Numbered from the stretch's first letter, positions 21,958 through 35,155 are shown. The stretch: DNA of 64,000 nt from Branchiostoma floridae (GCF_000003815.2 NC_049990.1:7852758-7916757), one strand, 5' to 3'. Numbers and translations are program-made. The notes: generated by a model not told the origin, from the letters alone.

Positions 21958-24900
21958 ATGGACGCCTTTCAGAACGGGAGCATGTTCGATCAGGACTTTT
22001 ACAACAGCACGAACTTTAGCACCATGGACCCCGCAGTGGTGGCGGCGGCGGCGACAGTCCCGCTGGATGTGGGCCCGCAGATTTCACGGATCACGACGGG
22101 GCTGCATGCTGCCTCCCTCGGACTGGTGCTAGCTTGTGCTCCCATCGCCAGTGCCATCGTCCTCGTCATCCTCTTCCGCAAGCCTCAGCTTCTCACCATC
22201 AGTAACAGGTTTGTGTGCAACCTCCTAGTCGTGGACTTGTTCCAGTCGCTTCTAGTGGTCCCGTTCGCCCTGGTCAGTACCATAGCTCAGGACTGGGTCT
22301 TTGCCGACGCCTTCTGCAAAGTCACGGCCATCCTGTTGCACCTGTTCCTGCACGTCGCCGTCATCACCGTGGTGATCATCTCGGTGGACCGGTACCTGGC
22401 CATTCTGCACCCGCTGTCGTACAACGACCGCATGACCCCGAACACGTCCATGTACCTGATCGGGTTCGCCTGGGTGCTGGGAGCCGTGCAGAGCACACCG
22501 CCGCTGTACAAGGTGGGCAGCTTCGGCTTCGACCCGGACCAGCTGACCTGCACCGTCCTGTGGACCAACACGTACAGCTTCCCTTACGCCATCTACAATT
22601 CACTAGCTGCCTTCTGGTGCCCGCTGGTCATCATGGGCCTGGGGTACTGGCAGGTGTTCCTGGCCGCCAGGAAGCAGCACAAGCTCATCTACCCCTCCGT
22701 GAAGAGACGGACTCTGCACAAGGGGATTGTGGAGGCCGCGGTGTCGTGTGCCGTGCTCCCCGGGCCCGCTCACAACCCGTCCCTGGCGGCGGCTCGATCG
22801 CGGTCCCTGGACGACCTGCGCCGCCCCCGCAGAACCTTCCGCATGGCGTCCCGGCGCATCAAGAGGATGCAGAAAGACTGTAAGGCGGCAAAGATCGTCT
22901 TCATCGTCATGGCCACGCATCTGCTGAGCATAGGGCCGCACACGGCCCTGGTGCTGGTCAAGGCCAGCATTCCGGAGACACCCGTCCCGGCCTACGCTGG
23001 GGCGCTGGTCATCTGCCTGTACTTCCTACAGACCTGCCTGCACCCCTGTGTGTACGCCTACGTGCACCGCTCCATCAGGAGGGAGGTGGCCCTGCTGCTG
23101 TGCCGCACCCACTCCGCACAGGTAACAGCAAACTCTTCATATTTCTACATCACAAATTGAACTTGTTTCTCTTTGTCTTACGTTTTCCATCTTGTAATTT
23201 TATGCATGATGTGTGCTCACTTAATTTAATTGTTTTATATTTGTGTTTGTGTTTTTGAGGGGAGAAATTCGATTAGCATTTTGCCCGATCCTCAATAAAC
23301 GAATGTAAATAAAATGAAATCTCATAGCGCACCAGTTAACCAACCAAGTAATCATCCAACCGATCCACCCACAACTCAATAACTACATGAACACCAGACC
23401 TTGTTGTTTGTTTATCAAAGTGTGGTACACAGGCAATTGCAGGTCTTTTGAGGTGAACGGTTATATATCAAGAGAAGTAATCAGACTGCAGATGCAGATG
23501 TATGTCAATGTAACAGACCCACTCGCTAACACCAGTCAACTAATGAGCAGCTGCGACACACAACCTTCGTGTCAAATTCTAATGTCATGAAAGGGATTTA
23601 TCCTCTTCTATTCCTCAATAAGGTGTTAGTTGGCAGTGGCGGCCTGACGAATACGTATCATTCAGATACATATAACTCTTATATGACTGCTTCTAAATGG
23701 ACTCTACAACAATGTCTTTTGAATGTCTTTCGGGTCTTTTGAATTTCGGTGGAAAGCTAAATTGACATCAAAATCAACGTCCATATCGAACTAGACATTG
23801 ACACTCGACCCTACAAGGAGCCTTGTTTTTAATTTCTGTTTGTGTTATGCATGCACGGTAAACCGCCCTTATAGCGTAACAGCAGGTTTGTACTGAAGAG
23901 TACGAGCTGCATATCTGGACAGATTTATTCCATCTCACCGGGATGGGCCCCTACTCTTGTTGAGAAGTGTGGCGTTTTTAACGTGCTCGAGGTGTGGCTT
24001 TCCCACATATGAGGCCTCAATTTAACGTGCTATCTGAGGAACGTTTCTATCCGGAGCTTAGTACTTACCTACATCTAAGTTGAGTGGCGAAATAGGTGTA
24101 AAGTGCCTTTCCTAATGGCACATCACTGTTAGGGATTTCAAATCAGTACCTCCAGGTTTAGAGTCTACACCACTAACCACTAGGCCATTGTGCCATACAT
24201 AAATCCCTACCCCTGCAAGAAAAATCACACCGGCATCTGTTCAGACAGGAAATTATATTGCACGTTGGACCTCACGCCTCCACCAGCGATGTCGCGTTCT
24301 GCCTTTTTTCTCTTTAATGAAGCAGCAAAATAGTCTCCTTTTGTCCTCGGGTTAGAAAAAAAGCACAGATAATGAATTCTACACTGAAACACGTTCTGTG
24401 GTTGTAAATATATCCCACGGCCACACAGCCCAACAGACAATACAACTTAGGTATTCTGCTAACGCACTGAACATCGCTTAATACATCGAGTGTTTCAGAC
24501 ATTTGAAGTAGCTACCACAAAAGCTTAAGTGCACGTCAAACTATTCAAAGGTTCAGATGTCTCCAAGCAAGAAGTGAACGCTGAATGTATAGTAAGGCAA
24601 CCCATCTCTCAAGCCCGTCATAGTACAACATATAGACATGAGAGCTGTTTAGGCTAGGAGTGGGTGGGATGTTGACGTTTGTGAGATACAACGATACATG
24701 ATCTCACTGCAGCAGTATTGTTTGGGGAGGGTTTCTCGTCAGGTCGTATTCGTGTTTTTCTCCCCCTCACAATGAAACCAGTCACATGCGGCCCCACGTT
24801 TGCAGTAGATAACTACTAAATTTATGATAAAGATACATTGTCGGTTTAGGGTTATATTTACTGATCCTTTTAGACCATATTTCTTAAGCTCAATTTTTTG

Positions 24901-27742
24901 TTGCTGGCATGTGCCTAAGTAGATACTAAATTTATATTACGGTTATGTCGTCTGTTAATGGTTATGTTTACTGATCCTTTTGAATGATATTTCTTAAGCT
25001 CAATTTTTAGCTACACATGTTGCTGGCATGTGCTGTTAAAGATGTTGTTTTCAGATTTGTTTTGCTGGGAATTGGGGCGCACCTAGCAACGTAACGGCTG
25101 AGTCTAAAAATAGCCTACGGCATATTCATTTGATGTGCAGGTGGCACTAATGAGCTGATGTTTGTATTCCCGTGCTATGAAGAAACACTACCCATTGCAT
25201 ACATTTCTAAAGGGGTGGGGAACATGTGTTTAAGATATGACACTGCTTCACTTTTGGTGAGATTACATAATGATTTTAGCTGTACTTCTAATGAAACCGT
25301 AGGGTTAGGTTACAGAGCAACACCTTAGAAGATATTCATTAGAGACTTACAGCGCAATTTTCGTTGCGCCGACTACATCCCAGGGACCCAATTATTAGTG
25401 ACGTCTAATGGGTTTTGCTGCCGGCCTTGCTTGTGGATCAGAGCGCTTTCTCATTATTTTTGATGCATTGAAACGACAGAAAACTATATATGCTACGCCT
25501 TACCTTTTCATCCTGGGAAAATGATGTAAGATAGCTACCAAAATACATGCCTTTCGCCGGTACATGTTTTCAGTCTTGAGATTTTGAGTTAAAGACAGAT
25601 GTGTCGCAATACTCAAAGAAATACAGACAAAATTCAGCACTTGTCTTTTGATAACATTATCCAATCAATTTTGTCCTGTGGAAGCCAACTGAAATTCAGA
25701 TTACGAATAAGGTGTCCAAAATTTCATCTCCGGGTTTCAGTTTTTTGTATTTTGTTCACATTTCGAAATTTCATCCACCATTCTCAGCTTGCAGTATCAA
25801 AATCCACATGTCGTAGATATACATTTCAATCTTCATCTGAAATTTACATCGTATCTAATCTATTTTGTTAGCGTTATAATTTTCATGATTTTTTAAAAGT
25901 ATAAACAAATTTGACTGTATATTCCACACTATTTGTGCCAGGTGGTTTCGACTCCTTTTAATGTCATTCACGATTCGCCCCGAACTCTAGAAATGGTAAA
26001 GAACGCAGACCAATTATATTGTTGAAAATATTAATGTCAGAACACTCCTCCACACAACAAGGGCCTCCTGCAAGGTAAAATTGGCGGGGGGCAAACCTCA
26101 GAAATCACGGTGTCTCCCAGGGCGCATTTCCTCCCACGCTTTTCACTGGATTCATTCGCAGGTTTAAACACAATTACAAGGTACCAAATAAGACCAAAAT
26201 ATTTTCTTCTGTGATCTAATTTCTATGTATTCTCTATCTAGATTTGGACTATTTTGGTGCTGTGTCCACCGCTATCAGACAGTTTGCTACACAAAGGAAA
26301 GATGACATTAAACACACCTGTATCTCACAATACATAATGAATATCAAATCAAATTTAGGTGAAAAGGGAATGATTTGTGAAAACAGGAGACTAAGTGTTT
26401 TTTTTAAATTGGTTGACCGGTTGCAATTGGTTGGCTATGATGACATAACGCTCTAGAATAAGTGCTGTTAACTTTAATGCGATATTGATAGAATTTCTCA
26501 AGATAGATTGGTTGAAAGGGCTTGATCAATACATAGATCGTTTGCGCATATGCATGTACCGACCAATAACTATAGGCGGACTCTCACTGCACTTGGGGCA
26601 CCGGTGCGGCACTGCGGGGTTCGTTCACTGTGGCACTGTTTTGTTAATTTTGCGATTTTTATTAATTCAGATATTGCGTAATACGTAAAAAAATAGGACT
26701 TAGAAATACACTTTGTTTCTCTCTGAAATTCGTTGAGTCATCTACGAACCCCGCAGCGCCGCACCGGTGCCCCAAGTGCAGTGAGAGTCCACCTTATGTA
26801 TCATGGCCCCGATAGTGTTAGCTGAGGATCAATACAATTCAGCATAGCCTGTTTTGAAATGCCAAGGCGGGGGCGCGGCAAGACCAGAGATCAATGTGTC
26901 TACACTGCCAGCCCACGGCGCTATGTATAGAACCAGACGCGTCAACGAGAGGCTCGACTATAGCCTATTTTTGTGACGACTTTCCTTGTTAGATTGTGAA
27001 AATGCTACTCTGGGAAACAAACGCAATTTACTATGAATACACTGAGAGCGAATGTGTTAACAGGTGAAATAGCAAGGAGATTTTCAAGCTCCTTTCATAG
27101 TCAATGTCTCAAGAAATTATCAGGGTGTGCTTCAGAGACAGTGGTTTGGTGTGGAATAAAGCTAGACACATTTGTGGGAGCGGGCTGGATTTTTTTTCGT
27201 GTTCTTGAGTTGAAAGCAATGACGTTAGTCGTTAAGCGTTTCGTGAAAATGTCCTCTGGTTGGACAAATTCGTTGCTCTTTTTATCATTTATGACCTTCA
27301 AAAATGTTCCCGGATGTGAGGCCATAATAAGTCAGTTCATGGTATATGCATGCGCATGCGCAATGAAGTGTACGTTGGGTGATATGTCAAAGGTGAGGGC
27401 CCCTATATATGTTAATAGTTCTTGTCTAGACCATGCTGGAAAAATAACTTTATTGTTTGCGTGTTTTATTTACATTTCTTCCTTCTGTCTCCCGTCCAGG
27501 TGGTGCCGTGGGACGATCAGATGAACGTCAACGGCCAGACGTCCAACAACGCCGGCGGACACGTGCGGCGCTGCCTGAGCCTGACGGAGAACATGACCTA
27601 CACGGCCCCGGCCACCCTGCCGGGGGACACGTTCGTCAGGCACTCGGGACCGCTGCCCACCCTCACCGAGACAACCACGGACGTGGACCTGGGACACGCC
27701 GTCAGGAAGGTGATCGTGGTGTCTTCAACCGCGTCCCTGTGA
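21958..27742 (+). CDS. GPR101-like: GPR101-like class A G protein-coupled receptor, two exons
   Basis: Exon 1 (21958-23121, 388 codons) joins exon 2 (27500-27742, 80 codons plus TGA) across a 4.4-kb phase-0 intron, giving 468 residues (human GPR101: 508). N-glycosylation sequons are at N6, N16 and N19. TM segments lie near 48-73, 81-108, 117-143, 163-182, 208-237, 309-335 and 345-370. Hallmarks: D93 (2.50), C120-C198 disulfide pair, DRY 144-146, RKPQLLTISNRF and IHPLSY-like LHPLSY, QSTPPLY, CKAAKIVFIV in TM6, FLQTCLHPCVYAY in TM7. These match GPR101, a plasma-membrane receptor with high constitutive Gs activity in mammals. Oddities: N1.50 is Ser65, CWxP is absent (SIGP) as in GPR101, and intracellular loop 3 is about 70 residues, far shorter than in human. 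AAG/GTGATC near the end could be another donor, so the C-terminus is slightly uncertain. Confidence 0.9.
23294..23313 (+). promoter_or_regulatory. Intronic poly(A) signals after GPR101-like exon 1
   Basis: AATAAA at 23294 and 23308. If exon 1 is not spliced, translation reads on to TGA at 23158-23160 (400 residues, ending SSYFYITN) and these signals would end the transcript. They may instead be the A-rich tail of a decayed LINE (23170-23320). Confidence 0.35.
24040..24203 (-). repeat. tRNA-derived SINE in the receptor intron
   Basis: On the minus strand, box A TGGCCTAGTGGTTAG (near 24187) and a degenerate box B GATTTGAAATCC (near 24133-24144) are at tRNA spacing, followed by a non-tRNA body. 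Confidence 0.62.
24808..25033 (+). repeat. Two-copy tandem repeat, period 111 bp, receptor intron
   Basis: Both copies carry ACTAAATTTAT, TTTACTGATCCTTTT, ATTTCTTAAGCTCAATTTTT and GTTGCTGGCATGTGC, starting at 24814 and 24925. Confidence 0.8.
26575..26793. mobile_element. TTAA-type MITE, copy 1 (receptor intron)
   Basis: 219 bp. Termini GGCGGACTCTCACTGCACTT and its near-perfect inverse around GGGGCACCGGTGCGGC and GGGGTTCGT blocks; AT-rich core. Flanks TATA and TTAT, compatible with a mutated TTAA target. No ORF. Confidence 0.85.
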
Positions 27743-30190
27743 ATAGAGAACTTAAAAGGCAGACTTGATGTCCTTTCGTAGCCTCTTACTGAGGGTGTGG
27801 TACTACCAGAAGGGCGATGGACACCCAGACAAAACTCTGTTAGGGCACATTGCAGACTGAACCAAGAAATAGGAGATTTTGTATCTCCATGAAATATGTA
27901 GAGTTTTGGTGGATTTTGTTAATGCTGAACACACGTACACAACCAAAAACAGTATTTCAGGGGTGAAACTCCTTCCCGGTAGTAATTATATAAGAAAGAG
28001 AGGACTCTGTCCGAGAAAGAGCTCAGAGAAATGTTTGCTCAGTAAAGAATGATAACTTATTTTCTGTCCGAAATGTAACATAAGAGATGATAGTTGATCC
28101 AGATCGCTTAAGGATCGAGAAAGTGTCTTCATGAGGGTTCATATCTTAACATTTTGCCCTCAATGTTTCACTTCTTGATTTCAAAAAGTTGCAATGTACA
28201 TTTGATATCTAAATTCAGTACGTGCCAAATGACGTTGTTGTAGGTGGCCTTAATGTATATGAATCAGGAACTATATCGGTACAGCACTAGACAGATGGTG
28301 AAGGTTTTTTTGCCGTCTACACAACACAGACGCAGATACTCCTGCATCGTAATTGCAGGGCCATGGAAAATGTTCTGTTTCCGGTTTGTTGACCAACACT
28401 GAAAAGCGACATACAGGCTTTGGTCCATCACCTGAGCAATGGAATAGTTTCGAAACAGAGTAGTTTTGCAATTTCTCCTACAGATTTCCTGTATTCCACC
28501 GTCTGAAAACTGAACAAACAGTTGATGTAAGAATGTGTATTACATACATTGTATCTTTTGTTCAGTTTGGTAACATACTTGCGTAACAACAATGTTTATC
28601 TGTAACATAACAATATGACGTTTAAAATACTATTGGAATCAAAATGTACCGTACGTAATCGGAAACACTGCATTGATTTCCTAGGCCTGTTTTAAATGAA
28701 CGTGAACCCTACTCGGATCGTTGACGGCAGTCTATCGATTCATACACTACAAGTGGGCTGTGAATACACAGGGAATATCCAACTGCCCCACTGAGGATTT
28801 CACCCGGAGTAATAGAGCTTGCTGTCACGGTTGACGGTGTTTTTACTTCCAAAGGCGCGGTGGTTTAAGAGCACTGCGTCTATAGCGGTAACATAAGGGC
28901 CACACACCGGAATGTAAAATATGAAAACAATCTTACAATGTCAATGTGAGCTATTTTCACCTTTTGTACATGCAGTTTGTATTGCCTTTTGTACAAACGA
29001 TTTGTTGCTGTATCCATAACACTCTAAAGTGTTGTACATACATTGAATATGTACCCAGACTTGACCTGTACATAATGTGCACACAGACAAGTACTCGTGA
29101 CTTGACTATTTCTAACTAACCGGAAGAAACCCCATTTATGGTATACTTAAACACACAGGATATAGCTATAATCTGCTCCCTGCTGCAATGTTTATTTGAT
29201 TAGAAAAAATACACATTTATTGATCGATTGATTGATTGATCTCGAGACAAGTGGGTCGCCCCTTCAAACGAATTCAACACGTAAAAGTATTAATTCAAAT
29301 TATATCTATTGTTTCTTATTTGAACACAATGCTTCTAAAATGATTCTCTCTGGTTGAAAATATTATCCAGAAATGCAACATTGCTGCTTGACAACTTCCA
29401 ACACTGTGCCATTTCGTCATGATGACGTCATGATGACGTTTGTTCTTATAAGCCATTGCGAATCTTTAAAATCTAAACCGAACAATTTGTGAAAGTGGAA
29501 ATGAATTATATACAAGATTACTAAACAGGAAACAGGGTTTTGTATTTACAGAGGATTTGAGATTTTGTACCGGACCGTTTGTAGATAACTAGGAGCTGTT
29601 GATGTTTCCAGAAACTGCAGTTTTTCTGTTCCTTAACGCGTCGTATACGTAACAGCATTCTTTACTGCTATCTAACGGTTATGAGTTCATACTGTAGCTG
29701 CATGGTGTTGTATTGATTTTATATTGAACTGTATTGTTTTAGGAGCCTCCAGGGAAGTATTGTAAATTTTGCACCTTGTGATCTTCTTTATGACATATTT
29801 ATCACTACTTTGAATATTGTAATCGCTTTCATGATAATATGAAATGAGAGTATAGCTGTATCGTCAGTTTATGTCTCGAGATATTGTTATATCATATATT
29901 CTGTGATGCATCATTTATGAGTAATATAGATAATTTTGCTTGCTTGGAGACACTGTTAGTTTATTAAGTGCATAAAGTCACACAAATACACAGAAGGTGA
30001 TATCCAGCCCTTTCCTTGTAACACTGTTGCTGAAGCTGGTTTTGTAGTACTGCACCTTCGTGCATATATAACTTGTATCACCGTGGAACAAACTTGTAAG
30101 ACAAAATTTTTTCCTTGAAGTAAATGTAAAGTTTCTTGATATGTTTGTATGAAGGACACTTTCAATAAACGGAATTCAAAGATTATACAT
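27743..30190 (+). other. Possible 3' UTR of the GPR101-like gene; otherwise no gene
   Basis: AT-rich with no coding content. A canonical AATAAA at 30164-30169 could end a 2.4-kb 3' UTR. A perfect CRE palindrome ATGACGTCAT lies at 29422-29431 within repeated TGATGACG. An inverted copy of the CTCCAAGCA motif sits at 29942. Confidence 0.35.
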
Positions 30191-30534
30191 CTTGACTTGG
30201 TGTGTCTTTTCTTGGTCTTGAAGCCAATCGCTATCGACTACCTCTTCACCCGGTATATAGCCTTATTTTCTGTAAGTAACATTCAACAATACACTAGAAC
30301 CTGTCAGGAGTTTGGGAACGTTGTAGATGAAACATCGCTGAAGTAGAGCTTAGGCAACATTTCCTAAAACCCTAAAATGCCTCTTCAACACATTAGGACA
30401 TATCTTTCAGCTATTTAGTATCAAGCGGCGCACTGATTATCGCCTGATTTTTTAATTATAAAATCGATTTTTTTTTCTCTTCGTTCGGAGTTTCCCCACA
30501 TGACAAGACAAAACCGAAAATGGGATGATACGTC

Positions 30535-30935
30535 ACGAAGTGACACTAGTGTAGTAGGCATGAGTGAAGTTAACGTTGTAGAAATGACACTAGTGTAGTA
30601 GGCATGAGTGTAGTGTAGAAATGACACTAGTGTAGTAGGCATGAGTGTAGTTGTAGAAATGACACTAGTGTAGTAGGCATGAGTGTAGTTGTAGAAATGA
30701 CACTAGTGTAGTAGGCATGAGTGTAGTTGTAGAAATGACACTAGTGTAGTAGGCATGAGTGTAGTGTAGAAATGACACTAGTGTAGTAGGCATGAGTGTA
30801 GTTGTAGAAATGACACTAGTGTAGTAGGCATGAGTGTAGTTGTAGAAATGACACTAGCGTAGTAGGCATGAGTGTAGTTGCACAAGTGACAATAGTGAGG
30901 TAGCTATAAGTGTAGTTGCACAAGCGACGCGCTAG
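30535..30935 (+). repeat. 38-bp satellite, ten copies
   Basis: GACACTAGTGTAGTAGGCAT then GAGTGTAGTTGTAGAAAT. Units start at 30542, 30586, 30623, 30661, 30699, 30737, 30774, 30812, 30850 and 30888 (last ones diverged). Central copies are nearly identical, indicating recent amplification. Confidence 0.96.
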
Positions 30936-32520
30936 TTTAGAGTTTAATTATAGAAGGCCTGGTTTTTGCCTCATTAGAGTCTGACTGGGTGAGTTACAAG
31001 AATTCCACCTCACGTTCTTGGCTTCAATCACCATGGTAACTGCCAAAATATTGACGTCGAGGAATTATTACCGGTTTGATATTGCATATACAAAAGGCAC
31101 CGACGGCCTTGAGTGCGGCTTGCGGGTCAAAATATGATTTCCTGGATAAGTAAGTGCGAAATGGCTATCATGATCAGATATCGAATAAATGGAGGACTCT
31201 CTAGTGCATTTCCGACCAGCTTTCCTAAGTACAGGTCACAAGTTTAAAATGACATGTTTCTTATCATATGAATGTTGGTAGAAGTATCGTAGTCAAACAT
31301 ATAGGTTCAACTTTTCAAAACGCAGGAGGAATGTAAATTTTTCAGGGCTACTCAGTTTACTTTTTATATCACTTGATATAATATTTCTGTCTTATTTTTT
31401 CAGAGTTTGGTACACCTTTTGTCTATGTGGTCTGTCACATAGGTGACCTCAGTATATTTTGAAAATGTGATATTTTTGCATATCTGGTATTTTAGGAAAA
31501 CGAAGGGCCAGTTCATTCGAAGATAGGTGAAAGGCTGCATTAGATTATGGTGATTTCATGTTCATATAGCATTGGAAGAAAGGTACTTGCATTACCAACT
31601 ACAATTGAACTGTTAATGTAATTTCTCGACAGGCCTGTCTGCTTCACCCCTCCCCCCTCCCCACCCTTAACACAATGCTACAAATAATTAAAAACAAAGT
31701 CTCAATATTCTATATGAAAGATTAATAAATAATGCCAGCTACTTGGTTTATGTCCTGTTAACTAGCGTAGTCACCTTGGAGACATTATTGTGTGACCTTG
31801 ACATCAAGATCCAAGATGGCGGCTCTGTGTGTGGGGGTTGTGATTAGAAGAGTTTCGATTTGGACCTGGCCCAAATAGCCTACTTTACAGCTTCACGCAT
31901 AAGCAAGCCCATATCTTACGGCTGCCGTTCAATAGTGGATGATGTAGCGACGTGAAATAGTATATTGTACATATTCTGACGCATTTACCCTTCGGGTTAA
32001 ACGCTACGTGTTGTACATAATGTTGTCCACTTCTTACACCATCTAAACTGCATTGTAATTGTTCAAAAGATTTAACAATATTTGCTCATGGAATTGTTCT
32101 GCCAGTTCATTCTAGTGATGCTGAAGAAAAGTGATTCGAAAATTCACTCGAAACGTCCAGAAGTAAATTTCTGTTTTTTATCCAGTTGTAGAGATTGAAT
32201 TGTAGTTGAATATTGTTTACCTGGATGTCTAACCTTCATAAAAACGTATTTGCTCACTTTCTTCGCGAGGCATTCATCATGGAAACATGCCAATGCTACT
32301 CAACTGTTAAAGATCCCGTATACAGTCCAAATTGAATTATGCTACCTTACAATGGAATATGTGCAAGATCCAAGGCAATGTTTTTTTTTTCATAAAGCGA
32401 AAATTTCTGCAAAGTTGAAACAAGGTTTGAATCTGAACTCCTTACGACCAGACATAACTGTGTGAGTTAAGTCATGAGTCATCAATGAATGCTCCAAATA
32501 TCCAACTCAAAATATCCAAC
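30936..32520. other. Intergenic; one foldback relic
   Basis: No gene seen. At 32110-32245 GAAACGTCCAG, TTTATCCAGTTG and TTTACCTGGATGTCTAA echo the foldback family at 8.8-9.5 and 48.4 kb. Confidence 0.4.
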
Positions 32521-32524
32521 AAAT

Positions 32525-32955
32525 ATCCTACCTGTCTACAAAGTTGGACCAGAGCCAAACCAGGCCTAGGCTTCCAATTCTCCAGGTATCTTATTACACT
32601 ATTTCTCCCTTACATCCTGGCAGGCTGTCATCCTGCAATATTCGCATAGAGGTGGTATCTCACTGCACTTGGGGCACCGGTGCGACACTGCGGGGTTCGT
32701 TCACTGCGGCACTGTTGTATTATTATCTGTGTTTTTTTATAATTTAGATATTGCGTAGTGCGTAAAAGTATGACTTAGAAGACAACAAAATACACAAAAC
32801 GTAAAAGAATTCGTTCTTTATCTCTGAAATTCGTTGAGTAATCTTTCGAACCCGCAGTGCCGCACCGGTGCCATAAGTGCATCGAGATACCACCTTAAGT
32901 GCGGATGTACACCAAGACAAGCAAAGAAGCAAACACACGCACCAACTGACTATAA
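32525..32955 (+). repeat. Dispersed repeat interrupted by a MITE
   Basis: Shares TTCCAATTCTCC, TATTACAC and a terminal CACCAAGACRA-AAGAA-CAAA block with copies at 36190 and 60340, which lack the insert. Confidence 0.65.
32651..32894. mobile_element. TTAA-type MITE, copy 2, nested
   Basis: 244 bp with termini GGTGGTATCTCACTGCACTT and its inverse, followed by TTAA on the right. Same GGGGCACCGGTGCG and GGGGTTCGT blocks as copies 1 and 3. Confidence 0.88.
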
Positions 32956-32956
32956 T

Positions 32957-34780
32957 ACGGAGGTAATAAACCCCAGATAACTACTCATTTTCCAGCCCAT
33001 CTGAAACCTCAGCCTTGACACTGATTTCCAACATGAACAAAAATAGACCGAAACGTTCCAGCAGACATTTTGTCGCCGATGTAATAGAGCAAGAAATCAT
33101 CCCCGTTACTGCAGAATGATTTGTCTCCTCGTTCCACAGGCGAAATAACGACAACCCTCGAGTGTCGTTTAGAAAGGTGTATATTTTACACCTCGGCTGG
33201 TTTCTCGGGAAGCTTAATCATGTCATCAATCTTAAGTGTCCTCATTCCTTATTGGGCACGTGCGCGCTTTTTTTCTTAAGTGTCAAAGTCCTTCAACAAC
33301 GCGTACGACCTTCAAGATAAAAAGTCGTGTATTTCAAGACAAACCAACGTTTACTTTCAAAGAAAAAACGAGCTAACTGTAAAATATTTCGGGTTATGCA
33401 AGTGACATTAAAAGAAGCTGATAAAAAAGCATAAATGTCACAAATCCTCACCCCACGCTCCCTCTTCTTCGAATGAGGCCTTTTGCAAATGTCGCTGGTA
33501 TGACCCGAATTGTTTTACAGCAGTGTATATAAATCGAAGTGCCTGTCCTCTGGCGCGAGCCTGGAAAGTAATTTATGGTTGGCATTTTGGAAGAAAGTCG
33601 TAAGGGACGAGGCGCAGCGCGGGTATACTGTCAGTGGGACACGGAGCCAAATGCCAATTGCAGAAGCCACAAATCAAATCGATCAGGCCTCAGCAAGTAA
33701 AATTCATGGATGGCATCCTCTGTAGACTCGAAATTTAATGCGAGAGGGCAACAAAACTAGATGGATAAAAAACAAGATCGCTAGATTGTCAAAATAGTAG
33801 TAAGAATTGAAGCGCAAAGCATGGTATCGCTGACAATAAAATATTTTATTGATTTATTAAAAAGGTAATCAAGTGATCATGACACTAGTGTTGGAGACTG
33901 GTATCACTAACCATGTTGGCAACTACAGTAAAGACTACCACATTGGTGCCACTTTTACTATAGGACTTGTTTCAGTTATACAACTATAGTCATGGCTATA
34001 TGTACCTCACTACTAAGCTATTTAGAATCAACTTGAGTCAAGGCTACTGCAAGACATATTTTCATGTTCAGCATCTCCGGAAGGGAAAAATTATTTTTGT
34101 CAAAATTAGGCCAAAATTAATGAGTGCGCTGATGTCATCCATAAATTTTACTTACTGTAGCATTGGTTGATAATTGAGCTAGCATAAATGTTAGGCTTTT
34201 TGTACCATCATGGAGGTATTGTTTTTTTATGTTGCGTGTCTGCCTGTCTGTATGTTTATGTTTCTAGAGATTTGTGGTCAGCACAACTTAAACACCTCTA
34301 AATGGGTGCATTGTAATGATCGGGAAGGTGTGTAGCTGTTGGGAATCTCAATATCAGTCTTTGGTACTAGGGCTTTTTACATTTACAGGAGCCCTTTGAC
34401 AAATAGCTCTTTATACTAGGAAGAAGCGGTAGGTCAGGGTCTCCTAGTGGCTCATTATGAATGCACGAAATGTATCTAGAACGTTATCGAGCTTTGTGGA
34501 GTACGGGTGAGAGCCCCTTGATCCATCCATCGTTCAAGTTTGCACGCGCCTAAGCGCATCTACATACTCGTTCTTCGCTTCAAGGACGAATCGTTAAAAC
34601 ATCCTGGGGTGCTTCCAGCTTCCCATACCTCACCTCACGATTCCCAGAGAGCCATCGATCAAACGAATCTGCAGGAGTAGGCAGAGGTTGGGTAATGTAC
34701 CGCGCAGTTTTCAACATGCCAACGTGCCAAGCACCTGTCACACATTGCCGGTTATGCCCCCTCCCAGACCTTCCCTAGAC
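32957..34780. other. Intergenic, nothing assigned
   Basis: No gene or RNA supported. 33880-34015 has a diverged GACACTAGTGTTGG and AACTATAGTCATGGC pattern, faintly like the 38-bp satellite. Confidence 0.35.
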
Positions 34781-34782
34781 CG

Positions 34783-35072
34783 TTGTTGGGTATTAAGCCT
34801 CTGTCCTACATTGCCGACCACAGCCCCGACCTTCTCCAGACCTTCTCTAGTCCATTGTTGGGAGTTACGCCTCTGTCCCACTTTGCCGACCACGGCCCCG
34901 ACCTTCTCCAGACCTTCTCTAGACCATCGTTGGGAGTGAAGCCTTTGTCCCACTTTGCCGTCCACGGCCCCGACCTTCTCCAGACCTTCTCTAGACCATT
35001 GTTGGGAGTTAAGCCTTTGTCCCACTTTGCCGACCACAGCCCCGACCTTCTCCAGACCATGATTGGCAGCCA
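34783..35072 (+). repeat. 72-bp minisatellite, about four copies
   Basis: TTGTTGGGAGTTAAGCC, TTTGTCCCACTTTGCCGACC and CCCCGACCTTCTCCAGACC repeat every 72 bp (34783, 34855, 34927, 34999). As 72 is a multiple of 3, several frames stay open on both strands; none has independent support as a gene. Confidence 0.93.
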
Positions 35073-35155
35073 GTCGCATGAGCAAGGTCATCTGTTGGGG
35101 GTTGGTCGGCAAGGTTACCTAAAACCGTATATATAGTTTCACCAGGTTGGTAGAT

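Noticed and set aside
22215-22970. Long alternative and antisense frames inside receptor exon 1
   Set aside because: Shadows of a GC-rich coding exon; the GPR101-like frame explains the region.
27033-27499. 163-codon frame just before receptor exon 2
   Set aside because: Runs through the acceptor in another frame, no domain, intronic composition.
30535-30935. CRISPR-like array
   Set aside because: Whole unit repeats without variable spacers, in eukaryotic DNA; a satellite.
34738-35136. Open frames on both strands over the 72-bp repeat
   Set aside because: Unit length divisible by 3 keeps frames open; no start context, splice or homology support.
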